Shown here: positions 8,974 to 18,200 of the stretch, one piece after another
Layout: each line of letters starts with the position of its first letter
How positions within the stretch are numbered: position 1 is the first letter of the stretch
Assembly (NCBI RefSeq): GCF_905220995.1
Contig: NZ_CAJNBJ010000021.1
Location: 1-64,000, forward strand
Source of the DNA: Nitrospira defluvii
Lineage (GTDB): Bacteria; Nitrospirota; Nitrospiria; Nitrospirales; Nitrospiraceae
DNA: 64,000 nt
Direction: 5' to 3'
The notes under the pieces: generated by a model
What the model saw: only the letters and a program-made list of their open reading frames with translations
Database searches by the model: none
What the model was told of the DNA's origin: nothing
Made by a program: the position numbers and the translations under genes

Positions 8974-10695
8974 ATGCCCTCCCGAATCAGACTCGACCTC
9001 AGCACCCACAACCCCGACTTGCAAGACGGGTTGCAAGCGCGCATCCACGATCCGCTCTGGATGCTGGGACGCCAATGGCAGTTCGGCGAGTTCAACGGGG
9101 CGGATGCCGGATCGCCAGCCGCCGCGCAGGTGATCGTGGACACGGCCGCCGTCACTCGTTATCAACCGGGCCCACGTTCCGGCCCGCATCCTGCAAGACC
9201 TTACGCAGCCGCCGCCTTGGCGTTGGAAACCCTGGTTGAAGCGGAACCAGTGACGGGCGACTCGCGCCCCAACTGGCGGCTGGCGGCCGAATCAGGGCGG
9301 CATCTGCTGCGGCTGCTGGAGACGGCCCGGCTCGGCCCCACCCGCGCCCAGTGGTTAGCGAGCAGCTACGTCCTGGCGGCTCCAACTGCTGAGCAGGTCA
9401 AGCAGATCGACGCGGCAAGCCTGTCATTCATCCGCGTACTGGCCGGCCGCACCGTCGATGGGCTACGGTTCGCCGCGCGCCTGAGAGTGCTGCAGGCCGC
9501 GAACACGTTGAATGACGTGTTTCGCGAATCGCCGTTCGACCAGGTGACCGAGGTGGACCGCCCCAAATTGCTCGCCACTCTCACCGCCTGGCTGACTTGG
9601 CTGGACGGTCTGTTCCAACAGGGCGCCGCCCCTTCCGCCTGGATTCCTGAACGGATGGAATACGCCCTCAGTGTCTCCGCCAAGACGACATCGAGCGAAG
9701 TAGTGCTGACGGCGCCGGAATATCTGGATGGGCGACTGGACTGGTTCTCGTTCACGACCAGTTCAGGAAACAGTCTGGGCGCTACCGAAAGCCGCACATC
9801 GCTGACAGAGGCCTTTCTCCCCGCGCCGGTCTCCTTTCGCGGCATGCCCTCAGCCCGCTTGTGGGAATTCGAGGACGGCGCGGTGAATTTTGCGAGCGTC
9901 CAGGCCGCGCCACAGGACCTGGCGCGATTGCTGCTCGTGAAGTTCGCACTGGAATACAGCAACGATTGGTTCCTGCTGCCGCTCGAACTTCCCGTCGGCA
10001 CCGTCTCACAGGTCCGCGCGCTCGTCGTCACCAACACGTTCGGCGAACGGTTCCTCATTTCCCACACGACCGAAGTGGATGGCCCCACGTCGCCCTGGCG
10101 CATGTTCAATCTGACGAACGATACCCTGAAATTGTTCTTCCTGCCGCCGGTGCTGGGCCCGCTGCTGGAAAGTCAGCCGGTGGAGGACGTGTCGTTGTTA
10201 AGGGATGAAATGGCCAACGTGGCCTGGGCCGTCGAGCGGGTCGTTGAAAGCGCCGCTGGTCGGCCGTTGGATCGTCATGAAGCCTATCAAGAGACGTTGG
10301 CGGCGCAGCCGGCCCCACCAGCCGCCGGCAGTGAAGGCGATCCATTGATCTACAGGCTCGGCACGACGGTACCCGACTATTGGATTCCGTTGCTCCCGGT
10401 CAAGGACGGCAATGCCTTGCGACTCAAGCGTGGAGTACTCCCGGCATTCGGCGAGGGCGGCATTCAGGGGGTGCACCGTCCAAAGGGACGACTCCTCGAA
10501 CCCGACCGAGAACTCTTGCTGTTCGAGGAGGAAGTTCCCCGCGAAGGCGCGCGCGTCACCAGGACCTATCAATATGCGCGCTGGATCGACGGCTCGACGC
10601 ATCTGTGGATCGGCCGACGCAAGAGACCAGACAGAGGGGAAGGCTCAAGCGGACTGCAATTCGATGTGGTGGGGAAGAGGGACAAGTTAGCTTAG
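8974..10695 (+). CDS. Conserved-type protein of unknown function with a GRQWQFGEF motif, 573 aa
   Basis: The start is ATG 8974, preceded by GATAGGAGCATAACC (AGGAG) inside the end of the previous gene. The N-terminus carries the most distinctive signature, near residues 13-46: NPDLQDGLQARIHDPLW, then LGRQWQFGEF, then ADAGSP. The rest is mixed alpha/beta with no transmembrane segment. It is the last gene of the giant-protein operon, because the next gene is AT-richer and 52 bp away. The signature recurs in proteins labelled hypothetical elsewhere, so this is probably a real conserved family, but I cannot assign a function. Confidence 0.85.
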   Translation: MPSRIRLDLSTHNPDLQDGLQARIHDPLWMLGRQWQFGEFNGADAGSPAAAQVIVDTAAVTRYQPGPRSGPHPARPYAAAALALETLVEAEPVTGDSRPNWRLAAESGRHLLRLLETARLGPTRAQWLASSYVLAAPTAEQVKQIDAASLSFIRVLAGRTVDGLRFAARLRVLQAANTLNDVFRESPFDQVTEVDRPKLLATLTAWLTWLDGLFQQGAAPSAWIPERMEYALSVSAKTTSSEVVLTAPEYLDGRLDWFSFTTSSGNSLGATESRTSLTEAFLPAPVSFRGMPSARLWEFEDGAVNFASVQAAPQDLARLLLVKFALEYSNDWFLLPLELPVGTVSQVRALVVTNTFGERFLISHTTEVDGPTSPWRMFNLTNDTLKLFFLPPVLGPLLESQPVEDVSLLRDEMANVAWAVERVVESAAGRPLDRHEAYQETLAAQPAPPAAGSEGDPLIYRLGTTVPDYWIPLLPVKDGNALRLKRGVLPAFGEGGIQGVHRPKGRLLEPDRELLLFEEEVPREGARVTRTYQYARWIDGSTHLWIGRRKRPDRGEGSSGLQFDVVGKRDKLA

Positions 10696-10747
10696 TCCCT
10701 AATTAAGGATTCCGTGAGATCTCTTTCGGTTCCCTGGCCTGATCGCC

Positions 10748-11494
10748 ATGATCACTTGCAAGCTCACTGGGACGACTGGTAAGGCAGTGAAGGCACATGT
10801 GCTGCCAAGAGCATTCTGCGAACTTGGAGAGAGTGATGCCGGACCGTACAAGTCAGTCACCAATGCGACCAATGTCTTCCCAAAGAAGATTCCCGTCGGT
10901 CTGTACGACAAGACTATGGTCACAGAAGAAGGCGAACGCACTTTTCAACTTTTGGACGACTACGGAACTCGATTGCTTCTAAAAAGTGAACCCGCTTTCC
11001 AGCCGTTTCCGCAAACAGAAAATATGCTCGGTTGGACATTGGCGAACTATGACTACCCGACGCTGAAACTCTTCGCACTATCTATTCTCTGGCGTGTACA
11101 CGCATCAACATTTCCGGAATTCAAAAAAGTCCAGCTAGGTCCGCATGAGGCTAGAGTCAGACATCTCTTGCTGAGCGCTACCCCTGGTGCACCAGAAGAT
11201 TATTCTGTGGTGATTGTGAAATGGATCGATGAAGAATTTGGCCCCGTGTTTATGGATCACTTTCGAGAGACGTATGATGGTCTAAACTAGTATCGGATTT
11301 ACCTAGGCCGGTATGTGCTGTACTTCAAGGTTGATCAAAGACCGACGAATGCGGCCTTTCGTGATTTCCAATTGGGGCAGAATACCAAACTGGTCATCAT
11401 CTCGCGCGACTTGAAGAAAAGCAAAGAGTGGCTCCTAATGCAAAAAATCGCAAGGCTAAATGCTGGCAAGCTCGATAACAGTAAAACCTTGTGA
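10748..11494 (+). pseudogene. HNH-like/hypothetical protein gene interrupted by one in-frame TAG
   Basis: The ATG at 10748 opens a 180-aa frame closed by TAG at 11288-11290. The same frame continues without interruption for 67 more codons to TGA 11492-11494. The continuation reads like real protein (Y-R-I-Y-L-G-R-Y-V-L-Y-F-K-V), so a 248-codon gene seems to carry a single nonsense codon. The N-terminus (CKLTG, KAHVLPRAF) resembles the Cys...His start of HNH-type or zinc-finger hypothetical proteins. The stretch is visibly AT-richer than the operon before it, consistent with horizontal acquisition. It may be a young pseudogene, or a truncated product may still be made. Confidence 0.65.
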
Positions 11495-11849
11495 CGGCAT
11501 TTAGACAGTTCTCTCGCCTTATACAGACCTGGACGCCCCCACCCAAAGAACGAAAGAATCTTAAACAGAGGTCCTACCGCTCTTTGATGTCACGGGCTTT
11601 CTCCTTTTTCCCCGAGGCGCATTACAAACGGTCAGTCAGCATCTTGTCCCAGCAGGAAAAAAGATTCGTGCAATCCTGCCACCTTTGCTAATCGATCAAC
11701 ATCCTCCTCCAAATGTTACGGCCCCGAAAACACCTCGCAGGAATAAATCTGTCAGCCAAAAACCTACGCCCCCATGGATTTCCCCAGGTCTCTATCCTAC
11801 TCATGCCTACAGACATTTCTCAGATCAGTGCTACGGTTACAAAGACACG
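11495..11849. other. Intergenic stretch, no gene seen
   Basis: This AT-richer stretch lies after the broken gene. Short frames exist but lack ribosome sites and protein-like composition. I see no RNA gene, repeat or clear terminator. It is probably part of the same acquired patch. Confidence 0.5.
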
Positions 11850-12137
11850 ATGATGACACTCGACTTCAGACTCCTCAGGTCCGTAGGGATCGCCGGCCTG
11901 GTCCTTGTCGCCGGCTGTCTGGCCGGCATTTCCTGTTCAGATCTCATCCGCCGTTCCTTCAGATTGACGCCCTCTTCAGATGAATCCGCGCCCGCATCCT
12001 CCGGCATCGCCGTGAACCAACCGCGAGGCGTGACCTCTGTGAATGACGGTCAGGACCGCGATGTCTACATCGCCATTTGGCCACTGAGTCCCGCTGGACC
12101 CTACGTCGGCTGGGCCAGATACAAAACGAGGGAGTGA
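11850..12137 (+). CDS. Small lipoprotein of unknown function, 95 aa
   Basis: ATG codons at 11850 and 11853 open a protein with a basic N-terminus, a hydrophobic core and a lipobox LVAGC with Cys at residue 23. This predicts a lipid-anchored periplasmic protein. The rest (DQDRDVYIAIWPLSP-like region near 68-80) matches no family I know. The hemerythrin-like gene starts 8 bp after its stop, so the two may be co-transcribed. Confidence 0.5.
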   Translation: MMTLDFRLLRSVGIAGLVLVAGCLAGISCSDLIRRSFRLTPSSDESAPASSGIAVNQPRGVTSVNDGQDRDVYIAIWPLSPAGPYVGWARYKTRE

Positions 12138-12145
12138 GAATTCTC

Positions 12146-12628
12146 ATGACCAATTTAACGTCGACACTGAAGCTACAGCATTTATTCATCTCGAACTTGT
12201 TGGAAGCGGCGCAGTGGATTGGTGTTGAAAAACTGCAAGCGCAGAGGAAACTGAGGGCGGCGAAAACACACCTCGTGGCGCACTTCAAATTGGAAGACAC
12301 GCACTTGTACCCGGTCTTGTTCGAAGCTGCCGAATACAATGCGGACCTGAAGCGCACGTTGGACTTCCTTGCGAAAGATATGGCAGGCGTCTCGAAAGAG
12401 GTGATGCGCTTTCTTGAGCAGTGCCACCACGGTGACACGCACCAGCAACCGACACAGGACATCGGCAACATCCTCTTTCTGCTACAGACACGCATACGTC
12501 GAGAGGAAGACACGCTGTACGATGAATTCGATAGGCTTAAGGCTGCAGCTCGAACCATGGTCGCAGTACAGATACCCGATTCCCGGCTTTCTCTATGGGC
12601 TTCCTCTCCTTCAATTCAGCACATGTGA
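12146..12628 (+). CDS. Hemerythrin-like HHE-type protein, 160 aa
   Basis: The ATG at 12146 is preceded by GAGGGAGTGAG. The protein is a four-helix-bundle type with QHLFISNLLE near residue 12, HFKLEDTHLYP near 50-60, and REEDTLYDEFD near 130. This matches the hemerythrin pattern (H, HxxxE plus HLYP, then HxxxE). In the last helix the usual His is replaced by Arg (RIRREEDTLYDE), so the di-iron site would lack one ligand. It is probably cytoplasmic, with a possible role in oxygen, NO or iron sensing, which is inferred from the family only. Confidence 0.65.
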   Translation: MTNLTSTLKLQHLFISNLLEAAQWIGVEKLQAQRKLRAAKTHLVAHFKLEDTHLYPVLFEAAEYNADLKRTLDFLAKDMAGVSKEVMRFLEQCHHGDTHQQPTQDIGNILFLLQTRIRREEDTLYDEFDRLKAAARTMVAVQIPDSRLSLWASSPSIQHM

Positions 12629-12741
12629 GCGACGACATCCCCACGATGAAGTCCAAGCTCGCTCTCAATTACTCGACGACCGAACCATCGGCAAATCGCC
12701 CCTGACTGAAATCACGGATATGCTGAGAGAAGAACGACCCG

Positions 12742-13035
12742 ATGTCAGGTCGGACGAAGAACGAAGCCATCATTGAGGCACTGGAGTCAGCCGGCTATCA
12801 AGACATCAGGCTGAAAGTGGTCCCCAAACGCTTTCTGTTTAGCAATGGCCGGTGTCAAGCAGAACTAGAATTCTCAAGGAACTATTTTGACGACACCACG
12901 CTCGTCACGCTCCAAGGCCTGATGCAAGAAACAATTCTCCCTGCCATCAAGCAGCAGCTGGGGAAGAGGGTGTATGTGGACGCCCGCGGGATTCGCATCA
13001 CTCCTTCGACGCATAGCCGAGCGGACAAATGCTAG
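12742..13035 (+). CDS. Hypothetical protein, 97 aa
   Basis: The ATG at 12742 follows GAGAGAAGAACGACCCG, an acceptable purine-rich site. The product has a protein-like mix (NEAIIEALESAGYQDIRLK, VVPKRFLFSNGRCQAELEF) and predicted alpha/beta structure, without signal peptide or membrane segment. I do not recognise a family. It lies 113 bp after the hemerythrin-like gene and might be co-transcribed with it. Confidence 0.45.
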   Translation: MSGRTKNEAIIEALESAGYQDIRLKVVPKRFLFSNGRCQAELEFSRNYFDDTTLVTLQGLMQETILPAIKQQLGKRVYVDARGIRITPSTHSRADKC

Positions 13036-13412
13036 TGGTTCTCCCTCGATGATGATCCCGTCACCAGATTGGTCAGGAGTTCCGGAAACCATCCAGCGCC
13101 GGAACCGGATCCTGGCAACACCAACTTCTCACAAGTGCAGGATTCTACGTTCCCACTGTTTGATCACCAACAGTCTGAACCAACGTGTGTTTGACACTCT
13201 CGTCGCAGGGCGATATCGTGAGACATGCTCGCTCGTCTGTTCACAGCCTTGTCGCTCGCGACCCTGGCAATCCTCTTCAAGCGCCTCGTGATACGCAAAC
13301 CGCCGGCCCGCCCGTACCGCAAAGCTGAGTCCAAGTGGCCCAGCCGAAGCTACCGCGAACCGTCCTGAAAGCTGCCGAGGCGTCTGCAAAAGACCTTTCC
13401 TACGACTGTCCT
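13036..13412. other. Intergenic stretch, no gene seen
   Basis: This region lies between the 97-aa gene and the 3' end of the convergent marR gene. Reading frames here are shadows without a ribosome site. No RNA gene or repeat was recognised. Confidence 0.5.
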
Positions 13413-13904
13413 CTACCCCTGCAACCGACTCCAGAGCTTCTCCAGCGTTTTGACGAACGCCTTGCATTCCTGCTCGCTCAGTTCTGAAAACAGTTCCGCC
13501 ACCTGCTCTTTGTATTCCGTACAACGGGGCGAGAGCTCGGTCATGACGTTGTCCGAGAGTTCGATGACGGTGGCCCGGCGATCCGTGGGATGTCGCCTCC
13601 GCACGACCAGTCCGTCTTTCTCCAGCGAATCGACCAGCGCCGTCACGTTCGTCGCCGTGACGCCAAGCTCCTTCTTCAGGTCGCTCATGATCCTAGGCCC
13701 GCGTTCATGAATCAAGCCGAGAATGCGTAACCGCTGCGGAGACAACCCTTTCTCCACCAAGAGCGATTCCGACCACCGCTGATAGGCCGGGGCAAAGCTC
13801 CATAAGAGCTCAACCAACCGGTGCCGGGGCAACGTGGAGATACACGGCGAGACGCAAGCCGCTTTCTTAGCCCTGACTCGCGGGGCAACTGTGACACGTT
13901 TCAT
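13413..13904 (-). CDS. MarR-family transcriptional regulator
   Basis: Winged-helix repressor of about 163 aa. The core shows the MarR pattern: a helix pair before the DNA-binding domain, the recognition helix region TATNVTALVDSLEKDGLV, and the wing RRRHPTDRRATVIELSD. ATG 13904 (MKRVTVAP) is the chosen start; an in-frame extension upstream reaches the divergent promoter region and looks less protein-like. It is divergent from the efflux operon at 14091, and MarR regulators commonly repress an adjacent divergent pump, so it probably controls that operon and itself. Confidence 0.85.
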   Translation of the reverse strand: MKRVTVAPRVRAKKAACVSPCISTLPRHRLVELLWSFAPAYQRWSESLLVEKGLSPQRLRILGLIHERGPRIMSDLKKELGVTATNVTALVDSLEKDGLVVRRRHPTDRRATVIELSDNVMTELSPRCTEYKEQVAELFSELSEQECKAFVKTLEKLWSRLQG

Positions 13905-13976
13905 CGTACAGACACGGTACTTCAACAACGCGACACCTTTCAATCCTAAATTATTCATAACTGCATCATTCATATA

Positions 13977-14006
13977 TTGACTATGTTTCGAAGCGTGCCG
14001 GATACT
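13977..14006 (+). promoter_or_regulatory. Candidate sigma-70 promoter of the efflux operon
   Basis: TTGACT at 13977-13982, an 18-bp spacer, then GATACT at 14001-14006, matching TTGACA at 5 of 6 and TATAAT at 4 of 6 positions. It lies 85 bp before the membrane-fusion gene. The AT-rich stretch around 13950-13982 immediately upstream is the likely MarR operator zone. Confidence 0.4.
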
Positions 14007-14090
14007 GCACGACAAGGGGTGAGGCACAACACCCGATGAATTCTTACGCTGACAGTCATCGTTCACCATCGATATTCCAACAGGTACATC

Positions 14091-15260
14091 ATGCGCTCTA
14101 TCCGATATACGTCATGCCTGCTGGCAGTGCTGCTGGCGGCGGCGGGCTGCAACAACGAACAGGCCAGCAGCGGCGGTCAGGCGCCTCCGCCCCCTGAGGT
14201 CGGGGTCGCACAGGTGATCTCCAAGCCGGTGCAACAATGGGACGAATATACGGGCCGCATCAGCGCCATCGACACGGTCGAGTTACGACCACGCGCCAGC
14301 GGCTACGTGCAGAAAGTCGCCTACAAGGAAGGCCAGGATGTGAAACAGGGCGATCTGATGTTCCTGATCGACCCCCGTCCCTACCGCGCTGCCTTGGAAA
14401 ATGCTCAGGCCCAACTGGCACGGGCGCGCGTGGCGCAACAGTTGGAGACCATCCGCAACAAGCGCGCCCAGGCCTTGATCACCGATAACGCGATCTCGCA
14501 CGAAGAACTCGACTTGCGGCGTGCCGCGCAGGCGCAAAGCGCGGCGGACGTCCACGCTGCCGAGGCTGCGGTGGCCACCGCCAAGCTCAACCTGTCCTTC
14601 ACCGAGGTACGAGCCCCGGTCTCTGGACGGGCAAGCCGGGCATTGGTGACCGTCGGCAATCTCGCAACCGCCGACGACACCCTGCTGACGACGGTGGTAT
14701 CGCAAGACCCGATGTACGTCTATTTTGATGCCGACGAAGACAGCTACTTGCGCTACAGAGAGCAGGAACGCAAGAACGAGCGCAGCGCGCAGGACAATGC
14801 CGTCCACGTCGGCCTCGCCAACGAAACCGGCTATCCACATAGCGGCAGGGTCGATTTTCTCGACACCCAGGTGAATCCCACCCTCGGCACCGTGCGCGCC
14901 CGCGCCGTGTTGCCCAATCCCGACCGCATCTTTACCCCAGGCCTCTTCGCACGAGTGCGATTCGTCAGCGGCCAGAAGGCCCAGGCCCTCTTGGTCGACG
15001 ACAAGGCCATTCTCACCGACCAGGATCGCAAATATGTGTATGCGGTCGACAAAGAGGGAAAGGCGCAACGCAAAGATGTCGTGCTGGGAGGCATGGTCGA
15101 CGGGTTGCGCGTGGTGCAATCCGGTCTCGCGCCGGATGACCGTATTGTTGTGGTCGGCCTGCAAAAAGTTTTCTACCCCGGCATGCCGGTCGCACCAGCG
15201 GAAGTGCCAATGGACAAGCCCTCGGCGCCAGCCGCTCCCCAAGCCTTGGCCGGGAAGTAG
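14091..15260 (+). CDS. RND efflux periplasmic adaptor (MexE/AcrA type)
   Basis: A 389-aa membrane-fusion protein with a lipoprotein signal (LLAAAGC, Cys near residue 20). The lipoyl half-motif RPRASGYVQKV and FLIDPRPY flank a coiled-coil hairpin (about 95-165). The second lipoyl half is FTEVRAPVSGRASRALVTVGN. It would bridge the inner-membrane pump and an outer-membrane channel. The pump gene follows after 12 bp, but no outer-membrane factor follows, so a channel encoded elsewhere (possibly the one at 34725) must be used. Probable regulation is by the divergent MarR protein. Confidence 0.93.
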   Translation: MRSIRYTSCLLAVLLAAAGCNNEQASSGGQAPPPPEVGVAQVISKPVQQWDEYTGRISAIDTVELRPRASGYVQKVAYKEGQDVKQGDLMFLIDPRPYRAALENAQAQLARARVAQQLETIRNKRAQALITDNAISHEELDLRRAAQAQSAADVHAAEAAVATAKLNLSFTEVRAPVSGRASRALVTVGNLATADDTLLTTVVSQDPMYVYFDADEDSYLRYREQERKNERSAQDNAVHVGLANETGYPHSGRVDFLDTQVNPTLGTVRARAVLPNPDRIFTPGLFARVRFVSGQKAQALLVDDKAILTDQDRKYVYAVDKEGKAQRKDVVLGGMVDGLRVVQSGLAPDDRIVVVGLQKVFYPGMPVAPAEVPMDKPSAPAAPQALAGK

Positions 15261-15272
15261 GGAGCGCCGGCC

Positions 15273-18200
15273 ATGGACTTTTCCAAATTTTTCATCGATC
15301 GGCCAATCTTCGCCGCGGTGCTGTCGATTGTGATCTTCGCCGCCGGGTTGATCGCCATTCCCATTCTTCCGATCAGCGAATACCCCGAAGTCGTCCCACC
15401 GGCTGTCATCGTGCGCGCGATCTATCCGGGCGCCAACCCCAAGGTGATCGCCGAAACCGTGTCGACGCCCCTGGAAGAGCAAATCAACGGCGTCGAGAAC
15501 ATGATGTATATGAAGTCGGTCGCCGGTTCCGACGGCGTGTTGCAGATGACCATCACCTTCCGTCCCGGCACCGATCCGGATGCGGCCCAAGTGCAGGTGC
15601 AGAACCGTGTCAGCCAGGCGCTTTCACGGCTGCCGTCCGAAGTGGTGAGCCTAGGCGTCACGACGCAGAAACAGTCGCCCACCTTCTTGGTGATGGTGCA
15701 GCTCCTGTCACCGGAGGGCAAATACGACGCGCTCTACCTGCGCAACTACGCCAACATCAAAATCAAAGATGAACTGGCGCGCCTGCCCGGTGTCGGCCAG
15801 GTGCAGATTTTCGGCAGCGGCGACTATGCGATGCGCATCTGGCTCAACCCCGACAAGATCGCCTCGCGCGGGATGACCGCCAGCGACGTCGTCGCGGCCG
15901 TGCGGGAGCAAAACATCCAAGTCTCGGCCGGGCAGCTCGGCGCGGAACCGATCGCCAAAGACACCGACTTTCTCATTTCCATCAATGCCCAAGGACGACT
16001 GCGCACGGCTCAGGAGTTCGGCAATGTCGTGTTGAAAATCGGCGCAGGCGGGGAAGTCGTCCGCCTTTCGGACGTGGCGCGTATCGAACTTGGCGCCAAC
16101 GACTATACCTTGCGAGGACAACTCGATAATCAAGATGCGCCGCCCATCGGCATCTTCCAGGCTCCCGGCGCAAACGCGCTGACCGTCCGCGATGCCGTGA
16201 TCGCCAAAATGGAAGAACTCAAGACACGCTTTCCCCCCGGCCTCACCTACCGCTCGGACTACGACACCACAGTGTTCGTGCGTGATTCCATCCAGGCCGT
16301 CGTCCAGACGTTGATGGAAGCGATTCTGCTGGTCGTGCTGGTGGTCATTCTCTTCCTGCAAACGTGGCGCGCCTCGATCATTCCGCTGATCGCCGTGCCT
16401 GTTTCGGTAGTCGGCACCTTTGCCGCGCTGTATCTCTTTGGTTTTTCGATCAATACCCTCACTCTCTTCGGCCTCGTCCTCGCGATCGGCATCGTGGTGG
16501 ACGACGCAATCGTGGTGGTGGAAAACGTCGAACGCAACATCGAAGAGGGCCGCACGCCGCTCCAGGCGGCACACCAAGCGATGCAGGAAGTCTCGGGCCC
16601 GATCGTCGCGATCGCGCTCGTGTTGTGTGCCGTGTTCGTGCCAATGGCCTTCCTGAGCGGCGTGACCGGCCAGTTCTACAAACAATTTGCCGTGACGATT
16701 GCCATTTCGACCGTCATCTCGGCCATCAATTCACTGACCCTTTCGCCGGCCCTGGCCGCGAAACTCCTCAAAAGCCACGACACACCGAAGGATGCCCTTT
16801 CGCGATTGATCGAACGTCTCTTCGGCTGGGTATTCCGGTCCTTTAATCGCTTTTTCAAAGCCGGTTCCAGCGGGTATCAGGGTACCGTCTCGCGTACGTT
16901 GAAACATCGCGGTTCTGTCTTTGCCCTGTATGCCCTGCTGTTGGTCGTCACAGGCATGCTTTTCCAAGCGGTGCCTCGCGGCTTCATTCCCACCCAGGAC
17001 AAGTTGTATCTGATGGCCGGGGTGAAACTGCCGGAGGGCGCCTCGCTTGACCGCACGGATGCGGTGCTGCGGCAAGTCGTCGCGATCAGTAAGACCGTGG
17101 ACGGCATCGCCCACGTGGTGGCCATGACAGGCCTGAATCCGCTGCAGTTTACGAACACGCCAAACTACGGCATCGCCTTTCTCATCTTGAAGCCGTTCGA
17201 CGAACGCCACCGCAGCGCCAAGGAAATCAGCGAGGAGATGAATCACAAGATCTCCGCCATCAAGGAAGGCATCACCTTCGTGTTGATGCCGCCGCCGATT
17301 CTCGGTCTCGGCAACGGCGCGGGGTATGGGCTCTTCGTGGAAGACCGGGCCGGACTCGGCTTCGGGGCGCTGCAAAATGCGGTCGGCAGCCTGCAGGGAG
17401 CCGTCATGCAAACGCCGGGAATGGGCTACCCGATTTCCGGTTATCAGGCCAATGTGCCGCAGCTCGACGCCGAGGTGGACCGCGTCAAGACTAAGACACA
17501 GGGCATTGCATTGACGGATCTGTTCGCCACCATGCAGATCTACCTTGGTTCGGCCTACGTCAATGACTTCAATTTGTTCGGCCGCACCTGGCGCGTGTAT
17601 GCGCAAGCCGACGGCGATTTTCGCGGAAAGGTCGAGGACATCGCGAATCTTAAAACGCGGAATGACCGCGGCGAAATGGTCCCGATCGGTTCAATGGTGA
17701 AATTCAGCCAAACGTATGGGCCTGATCCCGTGCTGCGCTACAACGGCTATCCTGCCGCGGATTTCATGGGAGAGGCCGATCCCACCAAGTTCTCGTCGGC
17801 ACAGGCGATGGACACGATTCGCGACATCGCCGGCAAGGTACTACCGAACGGCATGACCATCGAATGGACCGATTTGAGCTTTCAGGAAGCGTCACAAGGA
17901 AAGGCGGCGCTGCTGGTCTTTCCCGTGGCCATCTTGCTGGCCTTTCTTGTCCTCGCCGCCCTCTACGAATCGTGGACCTTGCCGCTGGCGGTCATCCTGA
18001 TCGTGCCGATGTGCATGCTCTGCGCGCTCGCGGGCGTGAAACTCACCGGCGGCGACAACAATACGTTCGTGCAGGTCGGTTTGGTTGTCTTGATGGGGTT
18101 GGCGTGCAAGAACGCGATTCTGATCGTCGAATTCGCGCGCGAGTTGGAGTTGCAAGGGAAGGGCATCGTCGAGGCGGCACTCGAAGCCTGCCGCCTGCGG

